Below are positions 23,218-34,790 of a stretch of 64,000 nucleotides of DNA, piece by piece. Location of the stretch: NCBI GenBank assembly GCA_029255685.2, contig CM055318.2, forward strand, positions 10,421,001-10,485,000, written 5' to 3'. This DNA comes from Silene conica (Eukaryota; Streptophyta; Magnoliopsida; Caryophyllales; Caryophyllaceae). A model generated the notes under the pieces. The model was given only the letters and a program-made list of their open reading frames with translations, was not told the DNA's origin and made no database searches. The translations under genes were made by a program, and so were the position numbers. How positions within the stretch are numbered: the first letter of the stretch is position 1; each line of letters starts with the position of its first letter.

Positions 23218-24112
23218 TATAATACTAATATTAATACATACAGTAATAAATAATAATATCCCTGTGGCCTGTCCATTTGAGTAAAGAAAGTTAAGGGGGC
23301 GTAAAGCCACAAAAGTAGTATCACAATTAACAATTTGCATGCTAATTATCTACTACACTACATACTTTATGGCCTCCCCAAGCTACCAAATATTCGCATC
23401 ATTTTCGTCACCCTCATCCCTCTACCATACCACACATCTAGCATCTATTATTATGGACCTCTTCAATTGGGTCATCAAATCAATTTAAAGAGGTCCAATT
23501 TCACAAGTCAATTCGAATTATTTGATACTAAGAAAATTAAATTTATACACTAAATGGTCCTCAAATTAGGTTTTCAGCTAACAAACAAACAAATAAACAT
23601 TAACAACGTGCTCTATTCCGATCAGACAAGTAATTAATGTTATGTTTTTTCATTATATCAAAGTTTTATTACCTTGTTAAGGAAAATAATTGAGCTCTAA
23701 CTTGTTTTTTAAAGGCCTGACATTGAATTATTTCGATTTGGTATATTGTTGTTACAAATTATACCTGAAAAATTGACATAACCCAAATGAATCTACTCGA
23801 CATGCACCTAAATTGAACACGTGAGTATAACCTTAACTCAAATTGACCCAACTTAACTCAACTTCCAGGAACTCAAAACTAACTCAATACAAACTAATTC
23901 AATCTAAACTCAATCTAATTATAACACGTCTTTCTTGGGACATACACTATACATTCGTCACAAACTGAAGACGGATAATACTCCTCTCAAAATAAGTCAA
24001 GTGAGAAGATAAGTGGGGAATGAAACATCCCATGAATAATGTCACTTTTATATTGTGAGAGAGTACTATCTGTCTTACACTTATAACAGACAGTGTCCGT
24101 TTTTATTAAAAA
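23218..24112. other. no gene seen
   Basis: No coding or RNA feature. A relic with CGTCACAAACTGAAGACGGA lies near 23955-24110. Confidence 0.35.
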
Positions 24113-24775
24113 CTGTTTTTTGCCCGTGCAAAAAATTGTGCGGGTTGTTTTCAAATCGTATTATTCTAAATATGTATGATCGGAACTAAATTATAATTGT
24201 TCATAAATTTTGTTTTATATCTAACGTCGATACACTTTTTTTTTTTTTTATCAAAATTCGATTTTGTTTTATATTTAAGGTCTATACACTTTTGTTTATG
24301 ACTTAACTTTCGCAAAATATTTCAATTGATGATATTAATTTGTACACTATTCCTGATTGTTACATTTGATATTAAGTTATTTTTATTGTTTTTTAATTTA
24401 GTATTGTCGACACAATTTTTTTTTTTAGATTGCTGTAAATTGTTAATTATTATTATTTATTATAATTATGTATTGGGTATAAATTGTTATGTAATATTTC
24501 TAGACAGACGACGTTCGAAATTATTATATTTTCTTATATAATGTTTAAGTTTATGTTATACATATTGACAGTTTTCGTAGAAATTCATGTTTACGAATTT
24601 ATATCAAAAGTGTTACGTAATAATTGCAAAACTATTATTTCAAGCTGTTATTTCGAATTAAAATTATTATATAACTTTGCGGGTCCCACCATGATGAATT
24701 TAAAAAAAAAAAAAATTGGGTTGATGACATGGCTCAATCAGAGCTTCTAAATAATTTTACAATTATATAGATAAG
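24113..24775 (-). mobile_element. degenerate Helitron-like element
   Basis: On the minus strand the right end reads CCTTATCTATATAATTG and the left end has a CCCG..CGGG hairpin followed by CAAAAAACAG. Both resemble the better-preserved element at 53008-55098, including the shared GGGACCC and CATCATG motifs near the 5' end. The terminal CTAG is not intact. Confidence 0.4.
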
Positions 24776-25140
24776 GTTGTGATCTAATTAGGATGTTTAA
24801 CAGGTCTAGGTGGGCCATGTCTTAGACTACGTTTATAAGTTGGGTTAAATAGTTCTAGGTCTTGAATAAAGACAAAAAAATTACAAATAAAAAAAGAAAA
24901 AAGAAATTAAAAGGTTTGAACACCTTTGAAGAAACTAGGTCCATGCGGTCCAATTTGGACTTCCTGGAACACTTTCAAGATCTTGTTTAGTGTAAAAAAG
25001 GTATAAGTTAAGGTAGGTTAAGAAAAAAAAATATTTCGTAATTCGTAATATTTAATATAGGAACTAGGGTTAAGTAGATATGCAAAACCTACATATAAAC
25101 ATGGTTTTATAAGAAGCAGCTTCCAACCCGATTATTTTTA

Positions 25141-25340
25141 CACAAATTCTCATTTGCGACGGCAATATCTGACGCAAGCTTGTAACGGGTCAAATAATAT
25201 TCAATCATTCATTTGGGGAGATAAAGACAAATGATTCGTAATTTTCTATGTACTTTTATTTTTATCTTATCTAAACAAGTTGGTGTACTTAATCCGTCGC
25301 AAACTTATAACGGATATACCCGTTGCAAGAGAGACTTATT
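25141..25340. mobile_element. MITE family 1 relative
   Basis: Begins AAATTCTCATTTGCGACGGC and ends GATATACCCGTTGCAAG. It shares the CGCAAGCTTGTAACGG motif with other copies and its interior (TATCTTATCTAAA) with 32834-32990. Confidence 0.5.
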
Positions 25341-25498
25341 GTTATATACTTATATTTATAAAACGTTGGTTGATAAAGACCTTGGGAAAGAGGTGAACCT
25401 AAGGAGATGTCGGCTGATGGGTGGGACCGAAGAGGGTGTTCAGGTTTAGGCGCGGCTTCGTGGTAATACAAAAAGGTAGTTTTGAGAATCCCCTATCT

Positions 25499-27475
25499 AT
25501 AAAAGGAAAGTAATTTCTAGTCTTGTGATTGGTTGAAATTTTTACTTTTTAATTTTTTTTTTCACATTAACTAACCCCACTCTCTCCACTTACTCTCTCT
25601 AATTAATTACCCTCTCTCCTCATTTCTTATTATTTTTCATATACATATTCATATGTTAAAAAGCTTATGATAAAAAAAAATTAATCACATTCAACCTTAC
25701 AATAAAATAAAATTTTAAAAAAATCGGAAATCTATATAAGGGACAATAAATTTTAATAAAAAAAAATTACAATTCCGGAAAATTAACCTCTTGGATACCT
25801 TGACAATTAAAATTAAATTAGAATTTTTGTATGAACGGTGTCATACTCTCATACCATAAGACGATCAACATATATAAAAAAGAAAAATCGTTTATTAGCA
25901 CTGAAGGAACAACTTTTTATATGAGACCGTATTACTCTATAATTTGTGACAATTAAAATGTATAAAAGCAAATTTATATACTATATAAACATATACATTA
26001 AATTTAACACGAGGCCCAAATTTTAAGATTTTGATAAAAAATAAATCCTAAAAACATCTATATTTCCGAAAATATGAAAAACAATTGTCACTATTTAATC
26101 AAAAGTGGTCACTACGTATCAAAATTTGATAACTTTCCTACTGGTCGCATGTGCGACCGTCGTAAAGTAGAATTTTGCGAAATGGTAAATTAAGGCTACA
26201 TAAAATAATACGAGTAATAATTATTATTAGGTTATATTGTCGACTCATGCATCTATATCGATCCATGTTTTTATGGTCTATTAGCCCAAAATATATATTT
26301 TTACGAGCTCAGAAATAGTTGGGGTCAACAAAAATATACAATGTCGTTTTATTATATACGGTTTTAGATTAAATCCCTTATTTATAAAAGGAACAACTTT
26401 TCCTACTTTTTCATTGGTTGCTTAATTTTAGGAAATTAAAAACCTTCTTTCTCGCTATGTCCCACCACTCACACAAGGAACTTTTATTTTTCTTCATTTT
26501 ACTTTTCTCCATTTAACATTCTAAAGTTACAAATAATTTTTATCTCCATAATAAAAAAACAACTTTACTCCAAATTCGAAAATAAAAAAAAATCACTAAA
26601 ATTCTACCCAGAAACATAAAATTCAACAATATTAAAAAAAACTTGGACAATTAGAAGTAATTAACAAATACTTAGAGGTATGAAAAACGAAAAAAAATGA
26701 AAAAAATTATACAAAGGGTTAAAAATTAACAAACATATATATATCTAAAAAATGAAAAAAATACACGAGGAGATAAAAATTAACAAAAAAACGTAAATTA
26801 AAAAAATGAAAGAAACGTAGATCAAAGATTTTTGAATAAGATCAAATAAACCCAACCCATAAAATTAAAAAAATTAAAAAAATACACGAGGAGATCAAAA
26901 TTAACAAAAAAACGTGGATTAAAAAAATGAAAGAAACGTAGATCAATTTTTTTTGAATAAGATCAAATAAACCTAACCCATTAAATTAACAAAAAAAAAT
27001 ATAAATTTACGATTTTTAAGAAAATATAACAACCTTCGAGAATTAGTCAATTAAAACTACGTTAACATCGAGTAAAAAGATGGTCTTAATAACAATACAC
27101 TATTATTTTCTTTATAAAATCATCCACAAATTTTAAGAAAATGCTATTAAAAATATTTCTATCATTTTACATTCATTTAGAGAGTAAGTTATTTAAAGGG
27201 TAAGATATAAAAATACAATACAATTTATTTATCTATTTTATATGGCTCAAATTTATTTCATAATGTCATGATTATTTATTTCAATTTATATAATCATTAA
27301 AAAAAATTAATTATACCAGTAAGTCAATTATTTGGAGTCAAAATCATCCCGAATTCATAATTTATATATTTCTCATTTAAGTTCATATTAAATTATATTT
27401 GTACTACTTTTTTTAATATATTTACGAAATTTTTAGAAATAGACCCGTACATTTTTTGTACGGGCATAAAACTAG
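25499..27475 (+). mobile_element. Helitron-like element(s)
   Basis: The 3' end at 27444-27475 is a perfect hairpin (CCCGTACA TTTTT TGTACGGG) followed by CATAAAA, CTAG and T. Two possible 5' ends, TCCCCTATCTATAAAAGGAA (25499) and TCCCTTATTTATAAAAGGAA (26374), lie upstream in the right orientation. Either one nested pair or one long element is present. The interior is A-rich and repetitive, with two near-identical segments around 26750-26830 and 26875-26950. There are no Rep or helicase motifs. Confidence 0.5.
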
Positions 27476-27884
27476 TTTCAAGTTGTAGGAAACCCAATTC
27501 CGTAAAACTTATAACTGAATCTAGTTACCACGTGACGGCGTTTCAATTTGCTTTCAGCAACAAAATATCCCAACATTTATATGGGAATTGGCCTTTCTTC
27601 TTTGATGCGGAAATTATTATGACGGCTGCCTTAATCTTTGTTCAAGGGTTATTTACTTCATTTCTAAGGAATATTCTACTAACACCCCACAATTGTAAAC
27701 TATTATTATGACCGGCAATTTAATATATTGCGGTATAGATCACTATGACCGTTAATTTAGTATAATAGCCGTATATGCCATACTAATACAATTGGAACAA
27801 ATGAAGAGAAACGTTGCTAAGGCTTCATAAGTCTTCTTTCTTGTAAGATTCTTTTGGATTATGGTCAAACTAGCCATTATTTAA
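27476..27884. other. no gene seen
   Basis: Ordinary spacer with no recognisable gene, RNA or repeat boundary. Confidence 0.35.
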
Positions 27885-28179
27885 GGGCTTGTTTGGTTGA
27901 CATAGGGGAATTAAAGTTCCCGGGAACTTCAAGATCACATGAATTTCCAATTCATGTGAATTCGCAAAAAGTGTTTGGTTCGCATATGGGAAGTTAATTC
28001 ATGCGGGAAGTTCTATTGACCAAGGGGGGACTTGGTGAGTAACTTCCCATATAATGGAGGAAGTAAATTCATGTGGGAAGTTCTACTTCCCATGATATTG
28101 GCAACCAAACAACAACATAATTTTACACTTCCCGGGAAGTTCAACATCCCATGATTTTAATGGGTAACCAAACAAGCCC
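27885..28179. mobile_element. Tourist-like MITE
   Basis: The ends GGGCTTGTTTGGTTGACA and GGTAACCAAACAAGCCC are inverted repeats, and TAA flanks both sides. The interior is rich in CCCGGGAAGTT and its complement. It is 295 bp. Confidence 0.8.
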
Positions 28180-28631
28180 TAAGTGTTTTATGCAACTTTA
28201 CAAGATTATAGGATACCTTGCAAATTATACTCCGTATATGATAGTATTTGAAAAACTAGTTTAATTGTATAAATCAAAATGTTTGAAATTAATTTTCAAA
28301 TAGAATATTAAAATTGCATCTGGGAAGCCTTAAAATGGGAATTAAAATTCAAATTGGGCGAGACAGAAATGAATGGATGTTATTGGATGTTTTATATTTG
28401 GAAAAAATAAATCTTGTCACGAAAAATGTTGAATTCGAATAAAAAAATATCATAAATAAAATTGTTACGATAAAATTTGCATTACAAAATAAAATTGTAA
28501 GAAGTGATGCAAAACTATATGATACGGAGTAGTTACATGAGAGCCCCAAGTTTTAATTAGTTTGGAATTGATCCAATTCCAAATTTTTGGGGTTCTCGAA
28601 CACTGTCTGAATTACATGATTCAATTACAAT

Positions 28632-29201
28632 CAGTGGCGGATCCAGGACTTTTGTTCAAGGGAGGCACAAAAAAAATTTGACGCGTTATCTATGCGTGTC
28701 TATGGAAATATTTTTATATTTTGATTTTTTTTCCCTATATTAATTAAGATTTAAGTAAAAAAATGAGAAATAAATTGGAGTTATATATATCTTTTTTAAA
28801 AAATTAACATTTTCTCTAAAATACTACGAAATATATATTTTAATATATATAAAAATAATGACTAAAAGTTGTAGAATATAATACATTTTGGTACAAGATT
28901 TAATAATAAATACAAGTAGTTCAATTATCTAGAATTTGCTACATAATCTAAAGGTCAGAAGTTCAAATCTTATTTTAAGCTACTTTTTCACATATATTTG
29001 AAACAATGTAACAAGGACCAAGCCCAAAAAAATTATCAATATTATATAGTTGCAAAGAATCGAACCCCATCTCCTAGTTAGACACATCCACCAACTATGC
29101 CATGATAACTATATGTCTATATTAGAGACTTATAAAAATTTATGCTGAACATTTCATGAGGGGAACGTGCCCATCCGGGCCCACCCCTAGATCCGCCCCT
29201 G
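28632..29201. mobile_element. hAT-type MITE, copy 1
   Basis: The ends are CAGTGGCGGATCCAG and (inverted) CAGGGGCGGATCTAG. The exact 8-bp duplication ATTACAAT is at 28624-28631 and 29202-29209. The minus strand around 29058-29102 carries sequences like RNA polymerase III A and B boxes (TGGCATAGTTGG, GTTCGATTC). There is no transposase. Confidence 0.85.
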
Positions 29202-29788
29202 ATTACAATTCAAGGTTCCCAAACATATCATAAACTAAATTAGGTTATATTTGCCTATTTGGTACTTAGCCGATTAGTATTAGTGGAAACACACATGTCA
29301 AGTAGATTATAAATGACAGATTGAGTTGACATTTTTGGGGTAATCGGAAAATAGTAGATTGAACATCAATATGTCATTTATAACACTCAAATTAGTAGAT
29401 GAATGAGTAAAACATTCTATAAGTCTTAAATATGTTGAAATAAGATGGCCCATGGACCGTGGTTAGACTTTTGAGGCAGAGTGTGTAAGTATTGATCATG
29501 GTTTTCAAATTGTAGGAGTTAATAGATTGTGGAGATAAATAAAAATTTAGTTGCTTAATTGATCGAGTTGGGGTGAATGAGCTTGTTAGACATGATGCTA
29601 GCTAGGCGTGTCCAATGTTGTGTTGAAACTTGGGAGATTGTGAATAAAAGAGGGAATGACGATGGCTATTGGGTATGGAAGTATAGCGATGTAGAGTGAA
29701 AGATTTAACAATGCAAGGAAGCTTTAGTTGAGAATTAGTTACGCGTTAGCGTTTAAATTACCCTTAACAAGCAATATGAAGATATATA
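29202..29788. other. no gene seen
   Basis: Spacer between two hAT elements with no recognisable coding or RNA feature. Confidence 0.35.
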
Positions 29789-29796
29789 CTATGAAG

Positions 29797-30340
29797 CAGG
29801 GCCGGCTATGGGCCGGTGCAGGCTGAGCCCAAGAACCGGGCCTCCAATTTTTGGGGCCTCATTTAACAGGGCCTAAAGAATATATACTGTAGATGTTATT
29901 AATGTTATCACTAATGGAATGTGGTCTAGTGGTTCATTGGTAATTGTTTCTAGTTGCAATCCACTAAGTTTGAATCCCTCTAGATGCTATTTCAATTTTT
30001 TCAATTTTTTTGTGTTATTTTCTTTACGTTATATATATTGTCATGCTATTTTCGCCTTTTTATAATTTTTCTTTATTACCCTATTACTCTCTTTAACGAT
30101 TTTCATATATAAATATCAGTTAAGAAAATATTATTTGATTATTTGTAAAAAAAAAAATTCTTAAAAAAGATGAGCGTTATCATAAATTGTTAAAATTGTG
30201 GACGTAATGGATAGAGAGCGGTAAATCCAACATTCATCTATCGTTAAAAATGACTGCAAGAACAACATACTTGTATATAAAAATTATGACCCATATAGAC
30301 TATCTTGCACAGGGCCTCCCAAACGTTTGAGACGCCCCTG
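29797..30340. mobile_element. hAT-type MITE
   Basis: The ends are CAGGGCCGGCTATGG and (inverted) CAGGGGCGTCTCAAACG. The exact 8-bp duplication CTATGAAG is at 29789-29796 and 30341-30348. The plus strand at 29922-29976 resembles a tRNA-like A/B box pair (TGGTCTAGTGGT, GTTTGAATC). Confidence 0.85.
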
Positions 30341-30348
30341 CTATGAAG

Positions 30349-31277
30349 TACAGTATATATCTAATTCATCCATGATAAAAGACAATTTGTTAATTGTGGA
30401 CAGTGTAGTAATTTGACAAAAGATTTTGTTATAAAATTAATTTGAATGATTGAATTTGGTATTGATTTGAATGGAGGAGCAAATGATACACCGATGACAA
30501 TAAATAATGTAAACTTAAGAAGGGAAATTAACTAGAAGTGTCGGCTGAGGAAGAAGAAATTAGAAACGTTGGAAGCAAGAGAAGTGGTGATTACTTGATT
30601 GTGCTACTTACAAATGATGTTGATATTCACAAAGTACGGAGTATTTAGTGGTGGGGAATAAAGGATAGTGGTTAAGGAGAGGTCTTAATAATCCCACAAA
30701 AATCTTTGCACTATCAAAATGTTTGCGGCTTTTATTGGTCCATCCATAGATTACTCCAATTATAATTGTCCTCCTATTTTGCTCTAATTTACTTACTCCA
30801 ATTGTTTTTTTAATTGCTATTGACTTCTTATTTTGCTCTAATTCAGTTACTCGAATTGTTTTTTATTTACTACTGTACTATACAATGTAAATCAAATTAA
30901 TTATTCAAGTACAAAATACATAAACTTTATTAGTTTAAAGGTTTTATACCCTATTTTCTTAGACTAAAATCGTTTGAATTAAATTGAAATAAAATGGTAT
31001 GTTTGAAAATTTTGAATTGAAATTAAATTTCATAATTGAAATATTTAAAGTGTTTAAAAACTACTAGAATTTGGAATGGAAATTGACTCAATTCCTCAAC
31101 AATTCCAAACTAGTTAAGATTTGGGGCTTTCAAATATCTACCGTATAGTAGTCTTTTCAGTTTCATCACTTCTTACGTTTTATTTTGTAATGTGGCAACA
31201 CTTTTTATAATATTTTTTCCGAGCGCAAATATTTTCCGTGTTACTATTTTTTTTTTTAAATATAAAAATTCGAGGAC
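30349..31277. other. no gene seen
   Basis: AT-rich spacer. Short open frames show no protein family. Confidence 0.35.
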
Positions 31278-31285
31278 CTCGACCC

Positions 31286-31776
31286 AAGGGGCGGATCTAA
31301 GGGTTGGCCCAGGTGGGCACGTTCCCCCCATGAAATTTTCGACATAAATTTTTATAAGTCTTCAATATAAACATATAGTTATCATGTCATAGTTGGTAGA
31401 GGTGTTCATCTAGGAGATTAAGGTTTCATTCCTTTTAACTACATAATTTTTTTTGGGTGGCAAATTCTAAACCATGGAACCACTTGTATTTATTGTTACA
31501 TCTTTTATCAAAATATATCATATTATACGACTTTTAGTCATTATTTTTATATATACTTAAAATATATATTTCGTTGTATTTTAGAGAAAATGATACGAAG
31601 TACTTATATTTTAAAAAAGATATCTACACTTCTAATTTATTTCCATTTTTTACTTAAATATTAATTAATATAGGGAAAAAAATTCAAAATATAAAAATAT
31701 TTCCTTAGACACACGCGTAGATAATGCGTCAAATTTTTTTTGTGCCCCTTGCACAAAAGTCCTGCGTTCGCCACTG
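31286..31776. mobile_element. hAT-type MITE, copy 2 (inverted)
   Basis: Same family as 28632-29201 in opposite orientation. The left end is AAGGGGCGGATCTAA and the right end is the complement of CAGTGGCGAACGCAG. The exact 8-bp duplication CTCGACCC is at 31278-31285 and 31777-31784. The tRNA-like segment is present but more decayed. Confidence 0.8.
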
Positions 31777-31784
31777 CTCGACCC

Positions 31785-32833
31785 ATATCCGTCTCGCCCA
31801 AATACAATTCTAATTATAATTCCAATTCCAATTTCAATTTCATGGGTTTCCCAAACGCAATTTTGGAATTAGATTTGAAATTGAATTCAAACATTTGAAT
31901 TTCCTACAATTAAAACCATGGAAATAAAATCAATTTCGTGTTTCCAAACACTCACTTAACGAATTTGAATTGAACTGAAGTAAATAGTTATTTTGTGAAG
32001 AAGAAAGCTGAACTATACTGAAAGAAGGTACATTGAACTAAATAGAGTTAAACTAAATGTAAATAAATTAAAATCAAATCTAAAAGAGGACAAGGTCTTA
32101 GTCTAGAGTTAAAACTATTTTGGAATAACATTTGTCATATTGTCTTATGGTTTGAATCATATGATATTTATATCATAATGATATCTTATGATTATCTGAT
32201 GTTCTAGAGTAACACAATTTTTTTTGGGCAGCTGTAAAAGACATTCTTACAAGTTCATGGCTCGTTTCGCTAGGCGGTGAGCCACTGAGTTCAGGTTTCT
32301 ATGTATAATTTGACCCTGTTTGGTAAATAGTATAATACATGATAATTAGAACGATTTCATGTATAAATTGAATATGCTAATACAATATGCTGCTTCCGAC
32401 TAACACAAATTCTTACTTGTTACTTTATATGTTAGATTTACGAGGACACTCATTATTAATTTAACTAGTGAAAAAAAGGAAAGAGCTGTAAGGAGTCACA
32501 AGCTTGTGAATTTTGTAATAGCCGCAAACAAAACTTGATGCCAGAATAATTTGAAAACAAGGCTTTCATCTGGCATGACTATATTTTTATTAAGTCTATG
32601 AACAATATTAAAGAATACGAGTAATATTAAATGTTATCTCCAAGTTCACTCGTTAAATGCATCACTTGTAAAACAGTAAGATACAGAGAGGGAATGATAT
32701 GATTAATCTCAGTTGTGCTAAAGGATAGTGACAGTTGGTTTTAGCCCATCACTCATGTGGATCGACAGCTACTCTTCATTAACTTCTAATGCTACACAAA
32801 GCAACATAAACCAAGCATATTCCATATCACAAA
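31785..32833. other. no gene seen
   Basis: AT-rich spacer downstream of the kinase gene. No gene or RNA recognised. Confidence 0.35.
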
Positions 32834-32990
32834 TTCTCGTTATAGGTAATATCCGTCGCAAATTTATAACGCGTTAAATAATACTCATTTAGAGAAATAA
32901 AAACAAATTATTTATAATTCTCTAATTCGTATGCACTTTTACTTTTATCTTATCTAAATAAATGGTTGTATTTAACCCGTCACAAAAAAA
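32834..32990. mobile_element. MITE family 1 relative
   Basis: Contains ATATCCGTCGCAAATTTATAACG and ends AACCCGTCACAAA. The interior resembles 25190-25320. It lies about 200 bp beyond the stop codon of the kinase gene. Confidence 0.45.
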
Positions 32991-33188
32991 GACCATTCCA
33001 TATTTCACAATTTTAACTTCAATTGAATTTTGTATTTACACCCAAAAAATGTTTAAAGAATCGATAATCGCCCGATCAAATAAAAAGCATGATCAGACGG
33101 CTCAGAACTAACAACGCCGTTTAATTTAATACACTAATCCTCCTAATTAATCTCCTAATCACTAACAACAAAATAACTCCTGATCCGA

Positions 33189-34280
33189 TCACCGAATAGT
33201 GATCCACCCGTTCAATTCGCTCCAATCGGGTACTTGATCACTATCCACATCCCCGTCAAACCTACTTGAAATTGAGCTCAAACTCGAAATATCCGACTCT
33301 TCAAAATCAAATGACTCAACTGAACCCGACCCAAAACTTGATTGCTCGACCGATTCCCAATCCGGGAACTCAAACGGGCACTTAGGAGACACCGAAGGCT
33401 TCTCAATTAAACCGTCATTGTCATTGTCACCGTCAGACCCGGATATAAACGGGTGATCCAATAACATACTAGCGGTCCACCTCTCTTTCGGATCTTTTAA
33501 AAAACACTTGCTCAAAAAATCTCTGCCTTCATCACACAAACTCTCAGGAATCTTGGGACATTCGCCCAAAACCCCAATCCGGTACATCAACCCGCTGACG
33601 TCACTTTCCGGCGAACACTCCCATACTGGCGCACCACTCACCATCTCTGCCACCGCACACCCCACCGCCCAAACATCCGCCGCCGCTGTCACTCTCCCGC
33701 CGGCGAGAATCTCCGGCGACATGTACAAAGGAGTACCCCTCAATTCAGAGCCGAAATCATTATCCTTAACCGTCTTAGCTAACCCAAAATCCGCCAATTT
33801 AACACCGCCATCCTCGAAAACAAGCACGTTTTGTAGCTTAACATCACAATGAACAAACTCATTTTCATGAACATGGCACAAACCATTCAATATTCCTTTT
33901 GTATACCTCTTAACATCCGAATCCCCGAATTTACCCCCGGATTTCCGTAAATAATCCGCTAAACTTCCCTTGGAAGCGTACTCCAAGAACAAATTGTAAA
34001 AATGAGTACCCTTTTCTTCAGAGATTGAATCACCCAAATATTGAATAATATTAGTATGACAATTTCCAAGTTTTGTAAGAATTTTCTTCTCATTTTCAAG
34101 TGAAGTAGAATTGGAAAAATGGGATGATTTGACAACAAATGAAGAATTTTGTTGTTGTTGTTGTTGTTGTTGATTTGTGTTTGATTTTGTTAATTTTGCT
34201 AAATTAACAGTTCCAAAGCTTCCCCTTCCTATAACTTCACCTCTAACCCACTCCATATTGTAAATATCCTCTTGAAACAC
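33189..34280 (-). CDS. MAPKKK17/18-like protein kinase
   Basis: A single-exon Ser/Thr kinase of 363 residues, the size and layout of the plant MEKK-like MAPKKK13-20 group. That group acts at the top of MAP kinase cascades, often in abscisic acid and stress signalling. Visible motifs are the glycine loop GRGSFGTV (18-25), the ATP lysine in VVK (51), and the catalytic loop VHCDVKLQNVL (143-153) with C in place of R in HRD, normal for this group. DFG is at 164-166, GTPLYMSPE at 182-190 in the activation segment, and DVWAVGCAVAEM follows. A run of eight Gln (37-44) sits in the N lobe, encoded by a CAA microsatellite. The last 80 residues are acidic and Ser-rich, ending PDWSELNGWITIR. Met9 (MEWVRGEVIGRG) matches the usual family start, so translation may begin at 34256. 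The substrate and exact orthologue cannot be read from sequence alone. Confidence 0.93.
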   Translation of the reverse strand: MFQEDIYNMEWVRGEVIGRGSFGTVNLAKLTKSNTNQQQQQQQQNSSFVVKSSHFSNSTSLENEKKILTKLGNCHTNIIQYLGDSISEEKGTHFYNLFLEYASKGSLADYLRKSGGKFGDSDVKRYTKGILNGLCHVHENEFVHCDVKLQNVLVFEDGGVKLADFGLAKTVKDNDFGSELRGTPLYMSPEILAGGRVTAAADVWAVGCAVAEMVSGAPVWECSPESDVSGLMYRIGVLGECPKIPESLCDEGRDFLSKCFLKDPKERWTASMLLDHPFISGSDGDNDNDGLIEKPSVSPKCPFEFPDWESVEQSSFGSGSVESFDFEESDISSLSSISSRFDGDVDSDQVPDWSELNGWITIR

Positions 34281-34411
34281 GACCTTACTCGAACAGGATC
34301 TGTTATATTTCGAACTCTTTAAAGGAGAGTATACTTTTGTGTTAAGTTTTTCTAATTTTTTTTTTTTAAGAACAAGTAGAAGTTTGTGTGATAAAATTGT
34401 GTTGGAAGAGG

Positions 34412-34419
34412 TATTTATA
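34412..34419 (-). promoter_or_regulatory. TATA box of the kinase gene
   Basis: The minus-strand sequence TATAAATA lies about 130 bp upstream of the first ATG, preceded by CCCCCCACCTCTTCTTC. The position allows a leader of about 100 bases. Confidence 0.5.
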
Positions 34420-34616
34420 GAAGAAGAGGTGGGGGGTTTGGTGATATTTTATTTTAGTAATAAATAAAGAGTAATATAAATATTTAATTGGGAAAATAAA
34501 GAAAGAGAGTTGGTGCAAAGAAGTTGGCGGGGAAATGGAGCACGTGATAGATAAGCAAAGGAAAGAAAGAGGAGTGTGGACGGTAAACAGAAGACGACTA
34601 CTACTAATACAATAGT

Positions 34617-34790
34617 CTGCCTTACGGCCCGTCGTAAACTCGTAACGTGTCAAGTTCTCCCATCTAAATATATAAGACAAAATATAAAAAGTCTTAAATA
34701 TCTGTCTTTTTCGTACTCAAATGGCTAATATTTAAGCTGTCGTAAGTTTACGACGAATATATCCGTTGCAAATGAGAATTTTTGGTACTA
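34617..34790. mobile_element. MITE family 1 relative in the kinase upstream region
   Basis: Inverted ends contain CCCGTCGTAAACTCGTAACG at the left and CGTAAGTTTACGACG with CCGTTGCAAATGAGAATTTT at the right. It lies about 330 bp upstream of the kinase start codon. Confidence 0.45.

Noticed and set aside
29041-29102. tRNA gene
   Set aside because: A- and B-box-like words are present, but no acceptor stem or cloverleaf can be drawn. It lies inside a hAT MITE.
33508-33852. 114-codon plus-strand frame in the kinase gene
   Set aside because: Antisense shadow of the kinase domain.
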